A stretch of 64,000 nucleotides of DNA from Pestalotiopsis fici W106-1 (Eukaryota > Ascomycota > Sordariomycetes > Amphisphaeriales > Sporocadaceae): positions 1,790,834 to 1,854,833 of the forward strand of contig NW_006917101.1 in assembly GCF_000516985.1 (NCBI RefSeq), written 5' to 3'. Below are positions 47,618 through 59,500 of this stretch, piece after piece. Under the pieces are notes generated by a model, which made no database searches, had not been told where the DNA came from, and was given only the letters and a program-made list of their open reading frames with translations. Made by a program: the position numbers and the translations under genes. Numbering within the stretch: the first letter of the stretch is position 1; each line of letters opens with the position of its first letter.

Positions 47618-48255
47618 GCTGTTGTGGTTACTTGACAAGCATATGTCGTGAAACGCACAGCCTGTGTTGCGTTGTGTATGATCAACTGAGTCGACATGGA
47701 CCTTGAGCCCAGGATCCAGACTCCAGATTAGCGGAGCAACGCTAGTATACTGACTGTGAACTCGACAGCAATATCATGACATCAAAGTCATCGCTCATCG
47801 GTCATCTCACTGTCACGTGAAGAAAGATCGGCCAAACGACGTCTGATTCGCTTTCCTCATTGCCAACGCGAGATCGAGAAAGATACTGAGGGATGCACAA
47901 GAGAATGTTGAATGAACAGCGACTGGATGCCCATGACGAACAGTGATAGGTTAGTGTCAGCTCTGACCCACCCTAAAAGCCGAGATACGTTTGTGATTGG
48001 ACAGTCGGATTTTGAGCCCAAGTCTTGGCTCTTATACTCCGAGCTTGTACAAGCATATCTTGGGGCTCGGGTTATGGTTATGTCCAGTGCAAAGGATTCG
48101 CGACGATTTTCCAACAAAGTATTATGCATGCAGCTAACTATATAATAGTCGCATGAGTATATATATGTGTGCATCTCACCAAATGCTGTTTAACATATGG
48201 AGAAACAGTGTGTATCTTTTGATGTTTGCATCGTTCGTGGCAAAATTCCACCATC
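47618..48255. promoter_or_regulatory. Divergent promoter of regulator and MFS transporter, with palindromes
   Basis: 640 bases between two divergent starts. A perfect 12-base palindrome GCTTGTACAAGC lies at 48043-48054, flanked by inverted CCGAG (48039-48043) and CTCGG (48066-48070). A near-palindrome GAGCCCAAGTCTTGGCTC is at 48014-48031. CGG/CCG inverted pairs are the usual targets of Zn2Cys6 proteins, so this is a candidate operator. A TATATATAT stretch near 48158 may act as a TATA element for the transporter. Confidence 0.4.
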
Positions 48256-49858
48256 ATGGTTCAAATAACGCCAAAGCCAGAAGGCGATAACAATAATTTT
48301 GAAGATCCTGGCTCTCGTCGCCCCCATGAGATATATACCCCATCAATCGAAGATCTTGAGGTTGGGCAGCCACCCATCTTGAATGTCGACGATGCAACAA
48401 AACCCGATCCGCATTTGGTGACTTGGAATGGTGCAGACGACCCAGAGAATCCAAAGAACTGGAGCAGAAAGGATAAATGGGTCATGACAGTACTTATTTC
48501 AACCTACAACTTCATCTCGCCGGTTTCCAGTACTATGGTGGCACCAGCTCTGGCAACACTAGGAGCAGACCTCCACATGCAAAGCGAAATTGAGATTGAA
48601 ATGGCGCTGTCAATTTTCGTACTTGCCTATGCGATCGGGCCACTCTTTTTCGGACCACTATCCGAGGTATACGGGCGCTCCCGGATTGTCCAGCTGAGCA
48701 ACATTTGGTTCTTGGCTTGGAATCTCGGCTGCGGATTTGCCCAGAACAGTGCCGAGTTCTTTGTGTTCAGATTCCTTGCTGGAATTGGAGGGAGTGCGCC
48801 ACTGGCTATAGGAGCGGGAATACTTGGGCAAGTGTAAACACTGATCTACTCTTCGGACCAATACTGACAGTTGTTACAGTGACTGTTGGTCGCCAGCGGA
48901 GCGAGCCAAAGCCGTGGGCATCTATATGCTCACACCAATCCTTGGCCCCGTCGTTGGACCGATAGCTGGCGGTTTCATTGCACAAAAGTCGACGTGGCGC
49001 TGGGTGTTCTGGTCTGTCAGCATAGTTGCTGCCTTTGTCCAGATATGTGGTCTAGTCTGGTTGAAGGAAACACATGGGCCTACACTGCTCAAGCGAAAGA
49101 GAGAGAAGCTTGTCATGGAAACGGGTAACACGGAGCTACACGTTGGTGATGATGACAACAAGGTGCTCAGCAGCGCGTTGGGTTCTGCGCTGGCCCGTCC
49201 AGCACGAATGTTGGCAACTCAGCCTATCGTGCAGCTTGTAGCCTTGTACATGGCATACTGTTTCGGCATAACCTACCTCATCACCGTCACCTTTCCTGTT
49301 GTCTGGAGTGAAGTCTACGGCGAGAACCTGGGGATAGGTGGACTGAACTTCATCTCGATAGGTGTGGGAAGTATACTGGGCGTCTTCATCAATGTTCAGT
49401 TTATTGACCGACTTTACCGCCACCTCAAGAAAAAGAACAACGACGTCGCTCTTCCCGAGTTCCGTGTTCCCGCTATTATCATTGGTTCCGCAATGGTCCC
49501 AGTTGGGCTCTTCTGGTACGGTTGGAGCGTCCAAGGTCGCGTACATTGGATCATGCCAAATATCGGCGTTGCAATCTTGACCATTGGCACAATGATATGT
49601 CTGCAAAATATGCAAGGCTATATCATTGATGCATATACAAAGCTTGCAGCGAGTTGCACGGCTGCCATTGTGGTTCTTCGCAGTCTGGCAGGCTTTGGCT
49701 TTCCGTTGTTTGCGCCATACTTGTACGAGAGGTTGGGTTATGGCTGGGGTTCAAGCTTGTTGGCGTTCATCAGCATTGGAATTGGTATTCCAGCACCAAT
49801 CTTGTTTTATATATGGGGTGCGAAGCTGAGAGCCAAATCCAAGTTTGCAACGGGTTAG
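48256..49858 (+). CDS. MFS transporter, drug:H+ antiporter (DHA1) type
   Basis: Exons 48256-48827 and 48880-49858; 516 residues. The soluble N-terminus contains VTWNGADDPENPKNWSRKDK, the hallmark lead-in of fungal DHA1 multidrug/polyamine carriers. About 12 membrane segments follow, with a GPLSEVYGRSRIV motif-A loop and GIYMLTPILGPVVGPIAGGF motif C (antiporter motif). The intron (48828-48879) has a GC donor (GCAAGT) and CAG acceptor; it is the only choice that restores GDCWSPAERAKAVGIY, since the nearby GTGTAA site gives the wrong phase. Exports small molecules or drugs from the cell; substrate unknown. Divergent to the Zn2Cys6 gene. Confidence 0.93.
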
Positions 49859-50730
49859 AGAGGCGGGAGTATGTTAATAGGCAAATAGAGAGGGACCATA
49901 TCAGCAGGTTGCACACGAGAGACACCTACTGTGAGCGTCGGTAAAATGTTCGTGGGTATCACGCAGGTAGCGCGATGGCCCACAACAGTTGGGGAGCGAG
50001 TCATGCTGGTGGTCTGAAACTGTTTATGAGAGTCGGACGAGAAGATTGAGAAAGGTACAGGCCGGACTTTATCTGAAACCATTTGTTTATAGACAAGTGA
50101 AGTGCGTCAAAAGTTGCCGTCAATATGAGATCTAGGATTAGTATGTTATATGTACAAACAATGTCCAGCCTTGATTGAGTTCGCGCTACAGCTACGATAA
50201 GCAGAGTCAGGTAAATCAGCGGCCAGTGGGTCAGGGCGCTCTGGAAGGACGGCATTCAAGTATCGTAGTCGGGATACGATAGAGCGTCAATTGGAAATCA
50301 ATCTTAAGTAAAGGATAATGACGATTGGATCAAGGCTTTTACCCAACGACGACCTGAACATCGTAGAAGATTGTGCTTGGAAGTGAAAGATTGCTGCTGG
50401 CGTCTGGCTGACCAATGCTCTCGCGCCCATCACGTGGCGGGTGGCCCAAGCTTCCAGCACCTAAGCCCAAGCCGCCTACTTGCCCGCCCTTGCGCTTAGG
50501 TTGCTGGAGCTTTCCATAGCAGAGCGCAAGGCAGCTCTGGGGCGGCGTCAACACCAAACCCATCATCATCTCCAGCTAAACCCACCCCAAAACCGCCCGC
50601 CGCTGACTTTCCTTCAACCAACCTACCACTTCGTACTTTCGCCCATTTCCACGTCCATTGCACGCAATAATTGAACGCCGTTCCAATCATCACAATACCA
50701 GAGAGATAAAATCACCAATAATCACACATC
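49859..50730. other. Intergenic region, promoter of rpn11
   Basis: About 870 bases. The right part (50560-50730) is C/A-rich and is the probable leader of rpn11. No other gene seen. Confidence 0.5.
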
Positions 50731-51865
50731 ATGGATCGCCTCAACAGAATGTTGGCAGGCGCTGGCGGCATGGGTGGCCTCGGAGCTGCACCGGGTGCTG
50801 TAAGCGATTGAAGCTGTCCAATGTTTTGAAGCAAGCGCGTACTGACTTTGCGCCATGACAGGACAACTCTAACCTCATTGATAACTCCGAGACCGTCTAC
50901 ATTTCGTCGTTAGCACTGCTCAAGATGCTGCGACACGGCCGAGCGGGTGTGCCCATGGAAGTCATGGGTCTCATGTTGGGAGAGTTTGTGGATGACTTCA
51001 CCGTCCGGGTAGTTGATGTCTTTGCCATGCCACAGAGTGGTACTGGTGTCAGTGTCGAAGCCGTCGACCCGGTTTTCCAGCAGAAGATGATGGACATGTT
51101 GACACAAACGGGAAGGTAAGGAACTGACTGCATGGCTTGCCCGCCTCCAGACGCCGATAAACTAATGATTTATTCGACAGACCCGAGTCCGTCGTTGGTT
51201 GGTACCACTCGCATCCCGGTTTCGGTTGCTGGCTTTCTTCTGTCGACATAAACACTCAACAGTCGTTCGAGCAACTGACACCCCGCGCCGTCGCCGTCGT
51301 CGTCGATCCCATCCAATCAGTCAAGGGCAAGGTCGTCATTGACGCCTTTCGTCTCATCAACCCCCAGTCTCTGATGCTCGGCCAGGAGCCCAGACAGAGC
51401 ACCTCGAACTTGGGACACCTGAACAAGCCCTCCATTCAGGCACTGATCCACGGCCTCAACCGGCACTACTATTCGATCGGTATTAACTATCGAAAGACCG
51501 CCCTGGAGGAGAACATGCTCATGAACCTGCACAAGCACGTGTGGACCGAGGCACTGCAGATGGAGGACTTTAGACACGAGGGCGAGCACAACAAGGAGCA
51601 GTTCCAGAGACTGGTGTCGTTGGCCGATGGCTACGAGAAGAGAGTCAAGGAGGAGACAGAGTTGACAAAGGAGCAGCTGAAGACGCGATACGTCGGAAAG
51701 CTCGACCCCAAGAAGCATTTGGAAGATGTTGGTCAGCAGCTCATCGAGGACAACATTGTGTCAGTATCACGGCAAATGATCGACAAGGAGGCCACCATGC
51801 CCAAGAAGGATACCTCGGCCAACGGCCAAGCCAACGGCGACCACATGGACGTGGAAGAGTTGTAG
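50731..51865 (+). CDS. rpn11: 26S proteasome lid subunit RPN11 (JAMM deubiquitinase)
   Basis: Exons 50731-50799, 50862-51115 and 51181-51865; 335 residues. Metalloprotease of the 19S lid that removes ubiquitin chains from substrates as they enter the proteasome. MPN+ features: Glu56 in [13 protein letters not shown], and the JAMM motif [14 protein letters not shown] with His117, His119 and Asp130. C-terminal blocks [20 protein letters not shown] and [20 protein letters not shown] are strongly conserved. A short acidic tail ends DHMDVEEL. Single-copy housekeeping gene. Confidence 0.98.
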
Positions 51866-52468
51866 AGGGTTGCATATTTTGAGAATGACATGACTTGCAT
51901 TTGGGGCACGTTCGGCTGTGTATCATAGGCGTTGGCAGGATTCCCGGCCTGGTATAGAGGCTCGGCAATGAAACGGCGTGTTTTCTCAGCTTGGAGTCCA
52001 AGCATACAAGATTGTGTCTGACACTCCAGAACATCCGGAGGCCCAAAAAACGGTGAATAACAATGAAATTGCCACTTGGCAGCTAACTCTTTGCTCGGAA
52101 AGCATAGTCCTTTGTCGACCGACTCGGACCGTACCAGTTCCTAGTATTTTCAAGAGTCATTGTCAATCTCTATTGTTGCAGAGTCATTGATTATTCAGAC
52201 AGAGACAAAGGCCTCATTGATACATGCGTAATTCATTCGCATTCACCGCCAACATGACAAAGGTATTGTAGCAGTTCAACAAGTCGGCTTATAAAATCAG
52301 ACCTGGTCCTTGACAGCATCCTCTGTGTTGTTGCGTTGCTTTTCAAAAAGTTTGCATTTGTTTGTATATTTTTGCGATAGAGCTGGACTCGACATCGGAT
52401 ATTACTGAGAATCGATAATCCGTTTACATCTATACACTCTTGGTTCTTTTTGGAACCATTTGGACACA
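51866..52468. other. Intergenic region
   Basis: 600 bases; 3' UTR of rpn11 and promoter of the next gene. No gene seen. Confidence 0.5.
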
Positions 52469-53737
52469 ATGGACACGATCATGGCCTGTCTCAGTCCTTG
52501 TTTTAAGACTCAAGAGCCCCCGGCCGAGACCTCTTCCTTTGACACCAAGCATTCTAATAAAGTCCGAGCAAGACTCGGCAAGCCACTCAAGCCGATCAAT
52601 ACACCAATCGAGATGGTAGCATCACCCGCTGCTGCTTTTGACCGATTCTCGCCCATGTCGCCGAGGCCAAAAGCGGCTCCATCAGTGCCGCCTGCCACGA
52701 CACCGCTCACGGCCACTGAGCTTGGTGAACTATTCGATAAGGTAGACGAGACTCTGTCTGGGCCAAATATACATTACGCGATATGTGGACTTGCTGCCAT
52801 GATAGCCCATGGCTTGACCGGACGCGGAGCGAATACAGTATCCATACTAGTCCCAGAAGACTCCAAAGACGTAATACGGCCGTGGGTCTTAGCCGGCGGC
52901 AACATGGTCACAAAGAAGGATTCCACACCACACGGCTTCGAAGTTCTGATGAGCAACGGTACTACTAGGGGGATCAAAATTAGGTGGATAGAAGGGGCGG
53001 CATTCGAGAAACTGGGCATAATTCGGTCCCATATGGGATCGCGCTCAGCCAGGATGCTCACCTTGGCCAGCTGTCTCGAGCAGGTGGCCAGCGCCTTTCT
53101 CAAGGAGTGCAGGGGCGGCAAGCCACCGACGCCGAGCAAGCACGTGGACACCATTGTCCAGGACATTCGTGGTGCTCTGGAGAGCGCCACCGTCCACAAG
53201 ACGTCATTGGACCCGGCATATCTCGAGCTATTTCTGAGCCATCAATTCTGGTCGCCATACCACGCGTACATGGGCGACGAGCGGATTTCCGAAATCATGT
53301 TGCTCTGCACCAGGGCCCGGCTCCCCGTCGCCGAGGCCCTCGCCGAGGCTAGGCGCCACAGCGAGGTCCGACAGCACGACGCGCTGCTGAGCCAGTACGG
53401 CGTGCAGCCCATGCTCGGCGTCGTGGAACAGCAGCCGGGCGCTTTTCACAATATGCGGACTCTGGGCCGCGATACCGTGCCCAGCACGTACACCCTCAAG
53501 TCCAAGGAGTCTCGGGGCAGTAGTGATTTGCTCCCGTCGCCGACGGGACGGTCGCTCACGGCCAAGCCGCGGCCGATGCCGAGCCCGCTGGGTCGGGGGC
53601 CTTTGTCGGCTCGGGAGAGCGGGCCGTCGCATTCGCGGAGCTCTAGCTCGGTCCGCGTGCCTCAGGATAAATCAAAGATGAGGGAGAGTCTGGATCTTGT
53701 TGACGCTCGGAGTGGAAGACCGGATGGATGGATGTAG
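52469..53737 (+). CDS. Hypothetical protein, possible nucleotidyltransferase-like fold
   Basis: Intronless, 422 residues, first ATG at 52469 (the frame extends slightly upstream only from TTG). Residues 1-75 are Pro/Ser-rich. The ordered part, about 80-300, begins TATELGELFDKVDETLSG, then IHYAICGLAAMIAHGLTGRG followed by NTVSILVPEDSKDVIRPWVL, which recalls the GG/GS-helix-strand opening of minimal nucleotidyltransferases; the usual DxD pair is not clear. The tail (about 330-422) is Ser/Pro/Arg-rich and disordered. I know no named family. The fold suggestion is weak; the gene itself looks real by length and composition. Confidence 0.7.
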   Translation: MDTIMACLSPCFKTQEPPAETSSFDTKHSNKVRARLGKPLKPINTPIEMVASPAAAFDRFSPMSPRPKAAPSVPPATTPLTATELGELFDKVDETLSGPNIHYAICGLAAMIAHGLTGRGANTVSILVPEDSKDVIRPWVLAGGNMVTKKDSTPHGFEVLMSNGTTRGIKIRWIEGAAFEKLGIIRSHMGSRSARMLTLASCLEQVASAFLKECRGGKPPTPSKHVDTIVQDIRGALESATVHKTSLDPAYLELFLSHQFWSPYHAYMGDERISEIMLLCTRARLPVAEALAEARRHSEVRQHDALLSQYGVQPMLGVVEQQPGAFHNMRTLGRDTVPSTYTLKSKESRGSSDLLPSPTGRSLTAKPRPMPSPLGRGPLSARESGPSHSRSSSSVRVPQDKSKMRESLDLVDARSGRPDGWM

Positions 53738-54244
53738 CTTATGATTAAAATTTGAAATAGCGGAATGTAGCGATATACGAACCATATATGAAAACTCTAT
53801 AGAGAATGCTACTGGCCTAGTGTTGAACCTCGTTGTCTTGACGGCGTGCCCAGTCCAATTATTTTGGCATATTGACCAAGCGTTGAGTGATAGCCTAACA
53901 CTTTCTGTACTGTCGGGTTGCCCCTTCTTTCTGAGGCGTAGCTGCAAATTACCATCTTGGATAACAAGGATGTCTGCAGTGTTACCTCCTTTCCCCAATC
54001 ACAGCCTGTCTGTCCTGTGAGTCGCAGCTTGCGGAAGGGGGCGCAGCTGACGCCTGATGCGCTGGCCACTCGCCCGACTAAGGTGATGACCGTGGCAATG
54101 GTGCACCTAAATTTGATGAACACAGTTGAGCTATTCAATCCTGAATTACCCGTCGCGGATTAGGTTCTCCATTCATCCATACACCTGAACATGGCCGTTT
54201 CCACTTCATGAAGTTTGCTTGCAAGACAAAGCTCATCGTTGCCA
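53738..54244. other. Intergenic region
   Basis: About 500 bases before the receptor gene; AT-rich on the left. No gene seen. Confidence 0.5.
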
Positions 54245-57200
54245 ATGGAGGCACTTGGTGCAGCCGCTTCCATCGCGGGACTCGTGAGTCTCGCGATCGA
54301 AATACCCAAATTAATCGACACAATTAATAGTATCAAATCAGCCCCAGGCGAGGCTCTCCAGCTTTCCAGCACGGTTGATGCTTTGATCGCGACACTGCAA
54401 AAGCTAGAGTCTTTCCTCAAGACTGACGAGGCCCGGGAAATGCACTTGGCAGATGACTGTGCGTTGAAAGTATCGATTGCAGCTTGTCAAAATCGAGTGA
54501 TAGATTTGTCCAAGAAACTTCAATCGCAGATACCCACATCGAGTACCTCTTCATCCTCTCAGAGCACAACGTCAAAGGTCAAAGATACTTTGATAAGGTT
54601 TCGATGGCCTCTCGACAAGTCAGAATGTCTCAACATTGTGGCACAATTACATGCAATGCAAAGTACATTCGAGTTCTGCTTGGTCATGAAAAACTGGTTG
54701 GTTCTGTCCTTTCTCTCGATTGTGTGTGATGCGGCTTCAGCTTACCTGATCTCATGTAGCCAACAAATGGCCAAATCACATAAAGAAGTCATCTCTCACT
54801 TCAAAACACAGAGTGAAGCTCTAGCTCAGATGGCAGCTGCCTTTCCCGACCAGGCTATTCAAGCTTCGAATTTGCTCAAGAAGATCGAATCAATCTCATC
54901 GTGCGTTGAAAGCAACGCAAGGCAGCTTGATGCAGTTCATCTCGGTGTGAACAACTTGCAAGAAATGAACAAAGGTTTGTTATTCAAGTCCAATATATTC
55001 GCGACAATACATTTTCACTGACTCTTCGTTGCAGACTTTGCGGATTATTGTGACTATAAAATCCATGGTCAGGCTCTAGAATGGCTTTCTCCACTTGACC
55101 CATTCTTAAGACATGAAGAGATACAAACAAGTCGATTGCCAGGAACATGCAAATGGATATCTGAAGATAGCGACTTCATTTCATGGGCTCAGACACTACA
55201 CCCTGACAAAAGCGACGACGTCTGCTGCCGGATTGGCGACCCAGGCCAGGGGAAAACATACACAATGTCGGTAGGACTCATGAATAACATTCAAATTTTG
55301 CTCTAACCCACAATTTAGGTCTTATATGATCGAGCATCTTGAAGGCCTGTACCCATCTGGTACCGGCGTTTATGTCACGTATTTGTATTGCGATTACCAG
55401 AGAACGAAAGACTTTCCCGTGCAAGCATTGATCGGCGCCATCGTTCGCTTACTTCTTTCTCAGTTTGACAGACTTCCTCACAAGATCAGGGATCTAGTCA
55501 CTGACGCTACTGTGAAGTTACGCCGACCCAATGCTACAATCGATCAGATGCACCAGATTCTGTCGTGGCTCGAACCTCAGGTAGAAAGAATTTTTATCTG
55601 CATCGACGCGCTTGATGAGTACGAGAATGCGGAAGAACTTGTCAATGCTTGCCGGAGGTTGCCCCTGAGAAAGTCACTACTCTTCGTAGGACGCCATTCC
55701 ATCTTCCAGTCTTTGAGGAGATCATATCCACAATCGTCTTGTCGATCCATCAATCCGCCCAGTGATGACATTGAAGCTGTTATCGCCGAGGGGCTCGCAA
55801 AAGCAGCGGCAAGAGACCCCAGCCTCATGCCTGAGACCCTGAAGGTCGAGATCCAGAAGGGTATATCTAAACTTGCCAATGGAATGTAAGTCACATCACA
55901 TAAATCATCTGTAAGTATGATCTGCACAAGGTCATTACTCATACATTCCAGGTTTCTACTAGCTACCTTACACCTGGCCCTTGTCCTGAGTCGCAATACT
56001 ATCTTGCAACGGCGACTAGCCCTGAGCGATCTGCCTCCTACTTTGGATGGGACCTTCAGCCAGACTCTAAAAAGAATCAAGGAACACACCCATGCCTCAC
56101 AGGCGCTGAGGATACTCGCTTGGATTCACTGCATTGGCCCTTCGCCATTAGAATTGATCCGACAAGCATTGGCAGTAGAACCGTCGCACTCACGATTTGA
56201 GGAGGAAAATCTTCCCAGCCGCCTGTCCATGCTTGATTGCTGCTTTGGATTGGCCAGGATTGACACAATTGACACAATTGAAGGACTCTACCATGGGAAA
56301 GATAAAAAGGTGGCCTTGGTCCACTCGACGCTGAGTACATATTTCCAGTCTAACAAATCCATCTTGAACGATGCGATGGTCATGAATGCAGAAAGCTGCC
56401 TAGCTTTGTTATCATTCCCCCTGCCTTTGCCTGGGGACCTCTTGGGATTGGCCAGAGACTGGTGGGTATCGCTTCTGTGCGATCTCAATCCCTTGCCCAC
56501 ACGGTTGTCTAAAAGAGCATGTGCTACCTGTGTTCAAATCAACATTCAAATAAACGACGGAAATCTTCAAAATGTTCCGAGACACGCGAGGATGCTGCTG
56601 GCTCAAAACGCCCGGAGTAACGGGTTTCATCGATCTCAGATTGACCAGCGCCAACCACTATTGAACACAATTTGCATGCTCGGACTGGACGTACTTGACC
56701 TCGATATTCACGAGTTATTGGAAGCGGACAATCACAAAGATAGCGATCTCATTGATCCAATCGACATGTTTGGCTCAAGTCCGCTGGGCTGGGCTCTACT
56801 ACCGGCGAACCATTTTAGAACAAACTGGCAATTCCCGCAGCCTGAATCGTCTTTCAAGCAATGCCTTTTGCGCGCCGGGAAACTTATCGGAAGATGCTCG
56901 ATAATGCAACCAAGAAGAATGGTGCTTTGGAGCGCGGCAACTCTGGCCAAGATCAATGAAGGTGGGCATACCCACCTCGAAGGGGGCACAGGGTTGAGAT
57001 ATCCCAATGCGTCCCCTCTTCTCTTCTTCATTGCCAACCACTCATGTGATACAACGGCTACAGAAGGATGCCTTGAAGCAATCAAACGCAATTGGGATAT
57101 CGATGTTTGGTCAATGCTTCAAGGGGGGCCTGGCGCCACGTCTGTTTGTGACAGGTGCCTTTCACTGCAGGAAACAACCAATCTTTGGAACCTTGTGGTT

Positions 57201-58913
57201 TGGGGCAGTGAGGAATCCGAAGTTAAGTCCTCAGATACTTACGACACCTGCTGGCCAGGAGGGAACTGGGACAAATACCAACCAAAACCCACTCCGCGGT
57301 GGGACATGGACATCATCGCTCTCTTCGAACCTGGCAAATACACACCTGTTCACAGTTTCACTTCTCAAGAGCGTTGGCACAAGAGGAGAGCATTGGAACT
57401 GTATTGCAGTGCTCGGAAAGATATATCACTTGAGACGGTATATTCTTTCCCGGCCGAGGATTATACGATTTATAAGATTTCTCTGCCTCAACAAGCAATC
57501 CTTCAATCTAGCGCCATTAGTGCTTTTTACAGCGTTTTCGTATTTGCGCTTTTGGTTCTGAAGCTGGATCCAATCGTCCCAGATCCCCAAGGAATGTTTG
57601 TATTGCAAATCTGCGCATGGGATAACCAAACAGTATACGCTAAAGCAATTCTGGACATAGCCGCCACGGCTATAAACCTTCAGGATCAACATGGAAGAAC
57701 TGCTCTACATTACGCAGTCGAGATCCGATCGAGGAAGATGGTTAGCGTCTTACTAAGGAGGAAAGCCGACCCCAACATCGCAGACTTGAAACACCAGACA
57801 CCTTTGCATCTGGCCATCATAGGGCGTGATCTTACCATTTTCGAGATGCTCATTTCATCCGAAACCGTGCCGAAGCTCACATCAAGCAATATGGGAAGAG
57901 CCTGGAATCTTGCCCTTGAAGCTGGCGGAAGCTTTGCCATGAGACTTCTTCGCATTGTGCATAACAACAAATCATTATGGTTGCTCGATCAAGGCGACAC
58001 GACAGCGCCGTCCGCGCTCGCGCCCAGCAACGGTATACTCCAGCTGATGATAGTAGCTGATCAAAGTTTGGCTTGCACAGATAAAGACCTCGATTTCATG
58101 ATACGTATGGTGACCAAAAGCCTGGTCAAAAGCCGCCCTCCTGCTACTGGGAGCACAATCATTACAGCAAGGAGCAACCAGTTTTCAAGCCCGAGCGAAC
58201 TCTCCACCATCATCAGATCTGCTATTGTAAACGGGGCTGACGCAGTGGCGGCATACATTCTGCACAATTACCCAATAGATATTGGCAACATAAGCGATAA
58301 AGGAGAATCTGCCCTTCACCTTGCAGTCATTTACAACGCGCCCAAAGTTTTTCAGTTCTTATTGGACTGCGATAGCCTTAACAGCACCGCACAAGTGAAT
58401 TTTGAGGGTTACACCGTCCTACACTTGACGCTCGTCCACAAGAGACTGGATATCCTGCAAATATTGCTCCATTCAAACAAAGTCAACGCAGGTCAAGTGC
58501 ACAGCAGCAGCGGTGCCACGGCATTACACTTGGCGATACGGCACAGTTTTACTGATGCCGTGCCTCTGCTGCTATCCTGTCCACAAATCGACTTTGACGT
58601 GCTTGATGAATACGGCCGCGCAGCGCTGCACCACGCCGTGTTGAAGCAAGATGTTGCACTGGTCAAGCTACTGCTTGACTGTCCAATGGTGACCCCGACA
58701 GTGATTTCTGGCGATGGACGCACAGCGCTCGCGTACGCGGCTCTCTGCGCTGGTGAGGAGATGATTACGGTCTTGTTGGAGGTGGGGAGCTTTGATTTGA
58801 GCCTCAAGGATACTTATGGGAAGACTGCACTCGATTGGGCACGTCTCAACACCAGTACTGGGGTCGCTGCAATGTTGGAAGCCGCCGGGTCGGGCTCCAT
58901 TAGTGCTGCATAG
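54245..58913 (+). CDS. STAND/NLR-type receptor: HeLo-like N-terminus, NACHT NTPase, ankyrin repeats
   Basis: Exons 54245-54974, 55035-55266, 55319-55885 and 55952-58913; 1496 residues with no break. The N-terminus MEALGAAASIAGLVSLAIEI is the start of the fungal STAND N-terminal (HeLo-like, PF17111) domain; related domains act in programmed cell death. The NACHT shows Walker A GDPGQGKT (311-318) and Walker B IFICIDALDE (412-421). A helical region follows (GMFLLATLHLALVLSR). Ankyrin repeats occupy about 1084-1490 (DQHGRTALHYAVEIRS, ATALHLAIRHS, YGRAALHHAVLK, YGKTALDWARLN), with a less regular middle. Such proteins sense non-self or invaders in fungi. The second donor is a weak GTCGGT, chosen by phase. 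A hydrophobic stretch at about 148-170 could be an unrecognised in-frame intron. Confidence 0.92.
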
Positions 58914-59500
58914 TATAGACTGAAAGTGTGAAATCATGACAGCGCGTACAGCGGCGTATCGTAGGAGGTTCACGGTGACATTTGTCATGATCGCATTAGT
59001 CTTGATGGTCAAGTCGTGAGAGCTATAACCCTTGATTGTGCTTGTATGCAAGCCATTTTTCAAGTTCCAAATTTTAACTGATTGGCGCGTAGCCGTACTA
59101 CTTCACCAGGTTTATTCGCGATGAAACCAAAGCCTAGGAAACGATTCGGTTCTGGCATCTAATGAGTGCTAATTGATAAAAGGTATTCATCTTAGCCTCA
59201 TTAATTTTTGCTTCTTTCTCCCCTCCCCCTTCACTAGAATCGGCAGAACTTGGAACGTGAGTCCTAGCCATCTAGATGAATTGGCACTATCGCCTACAGC
59301 AGCAATTCATCATCGAGTTCAGTACTACTAGGTCGACTTGAAGAACAAAGGTTGAGACAATACCAAAGATACCAAGCTCTCATATGTCTGCAGGTTGGAT
59401 TTGGACCAGATCAACCAAGTTTCCCCCACTTTGCTGTGGGAAATATCAAATCTACCAAATTTTGTTGGACCAATGCCATATCTCTTCTACCCTTGGCGAG
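58914..59500. other. Intergenic region after the receptor gene
   Basis: 3' flank of the receptor gene, then sequence leading into the repeat field. No gene seen. Confidence 0.45.
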
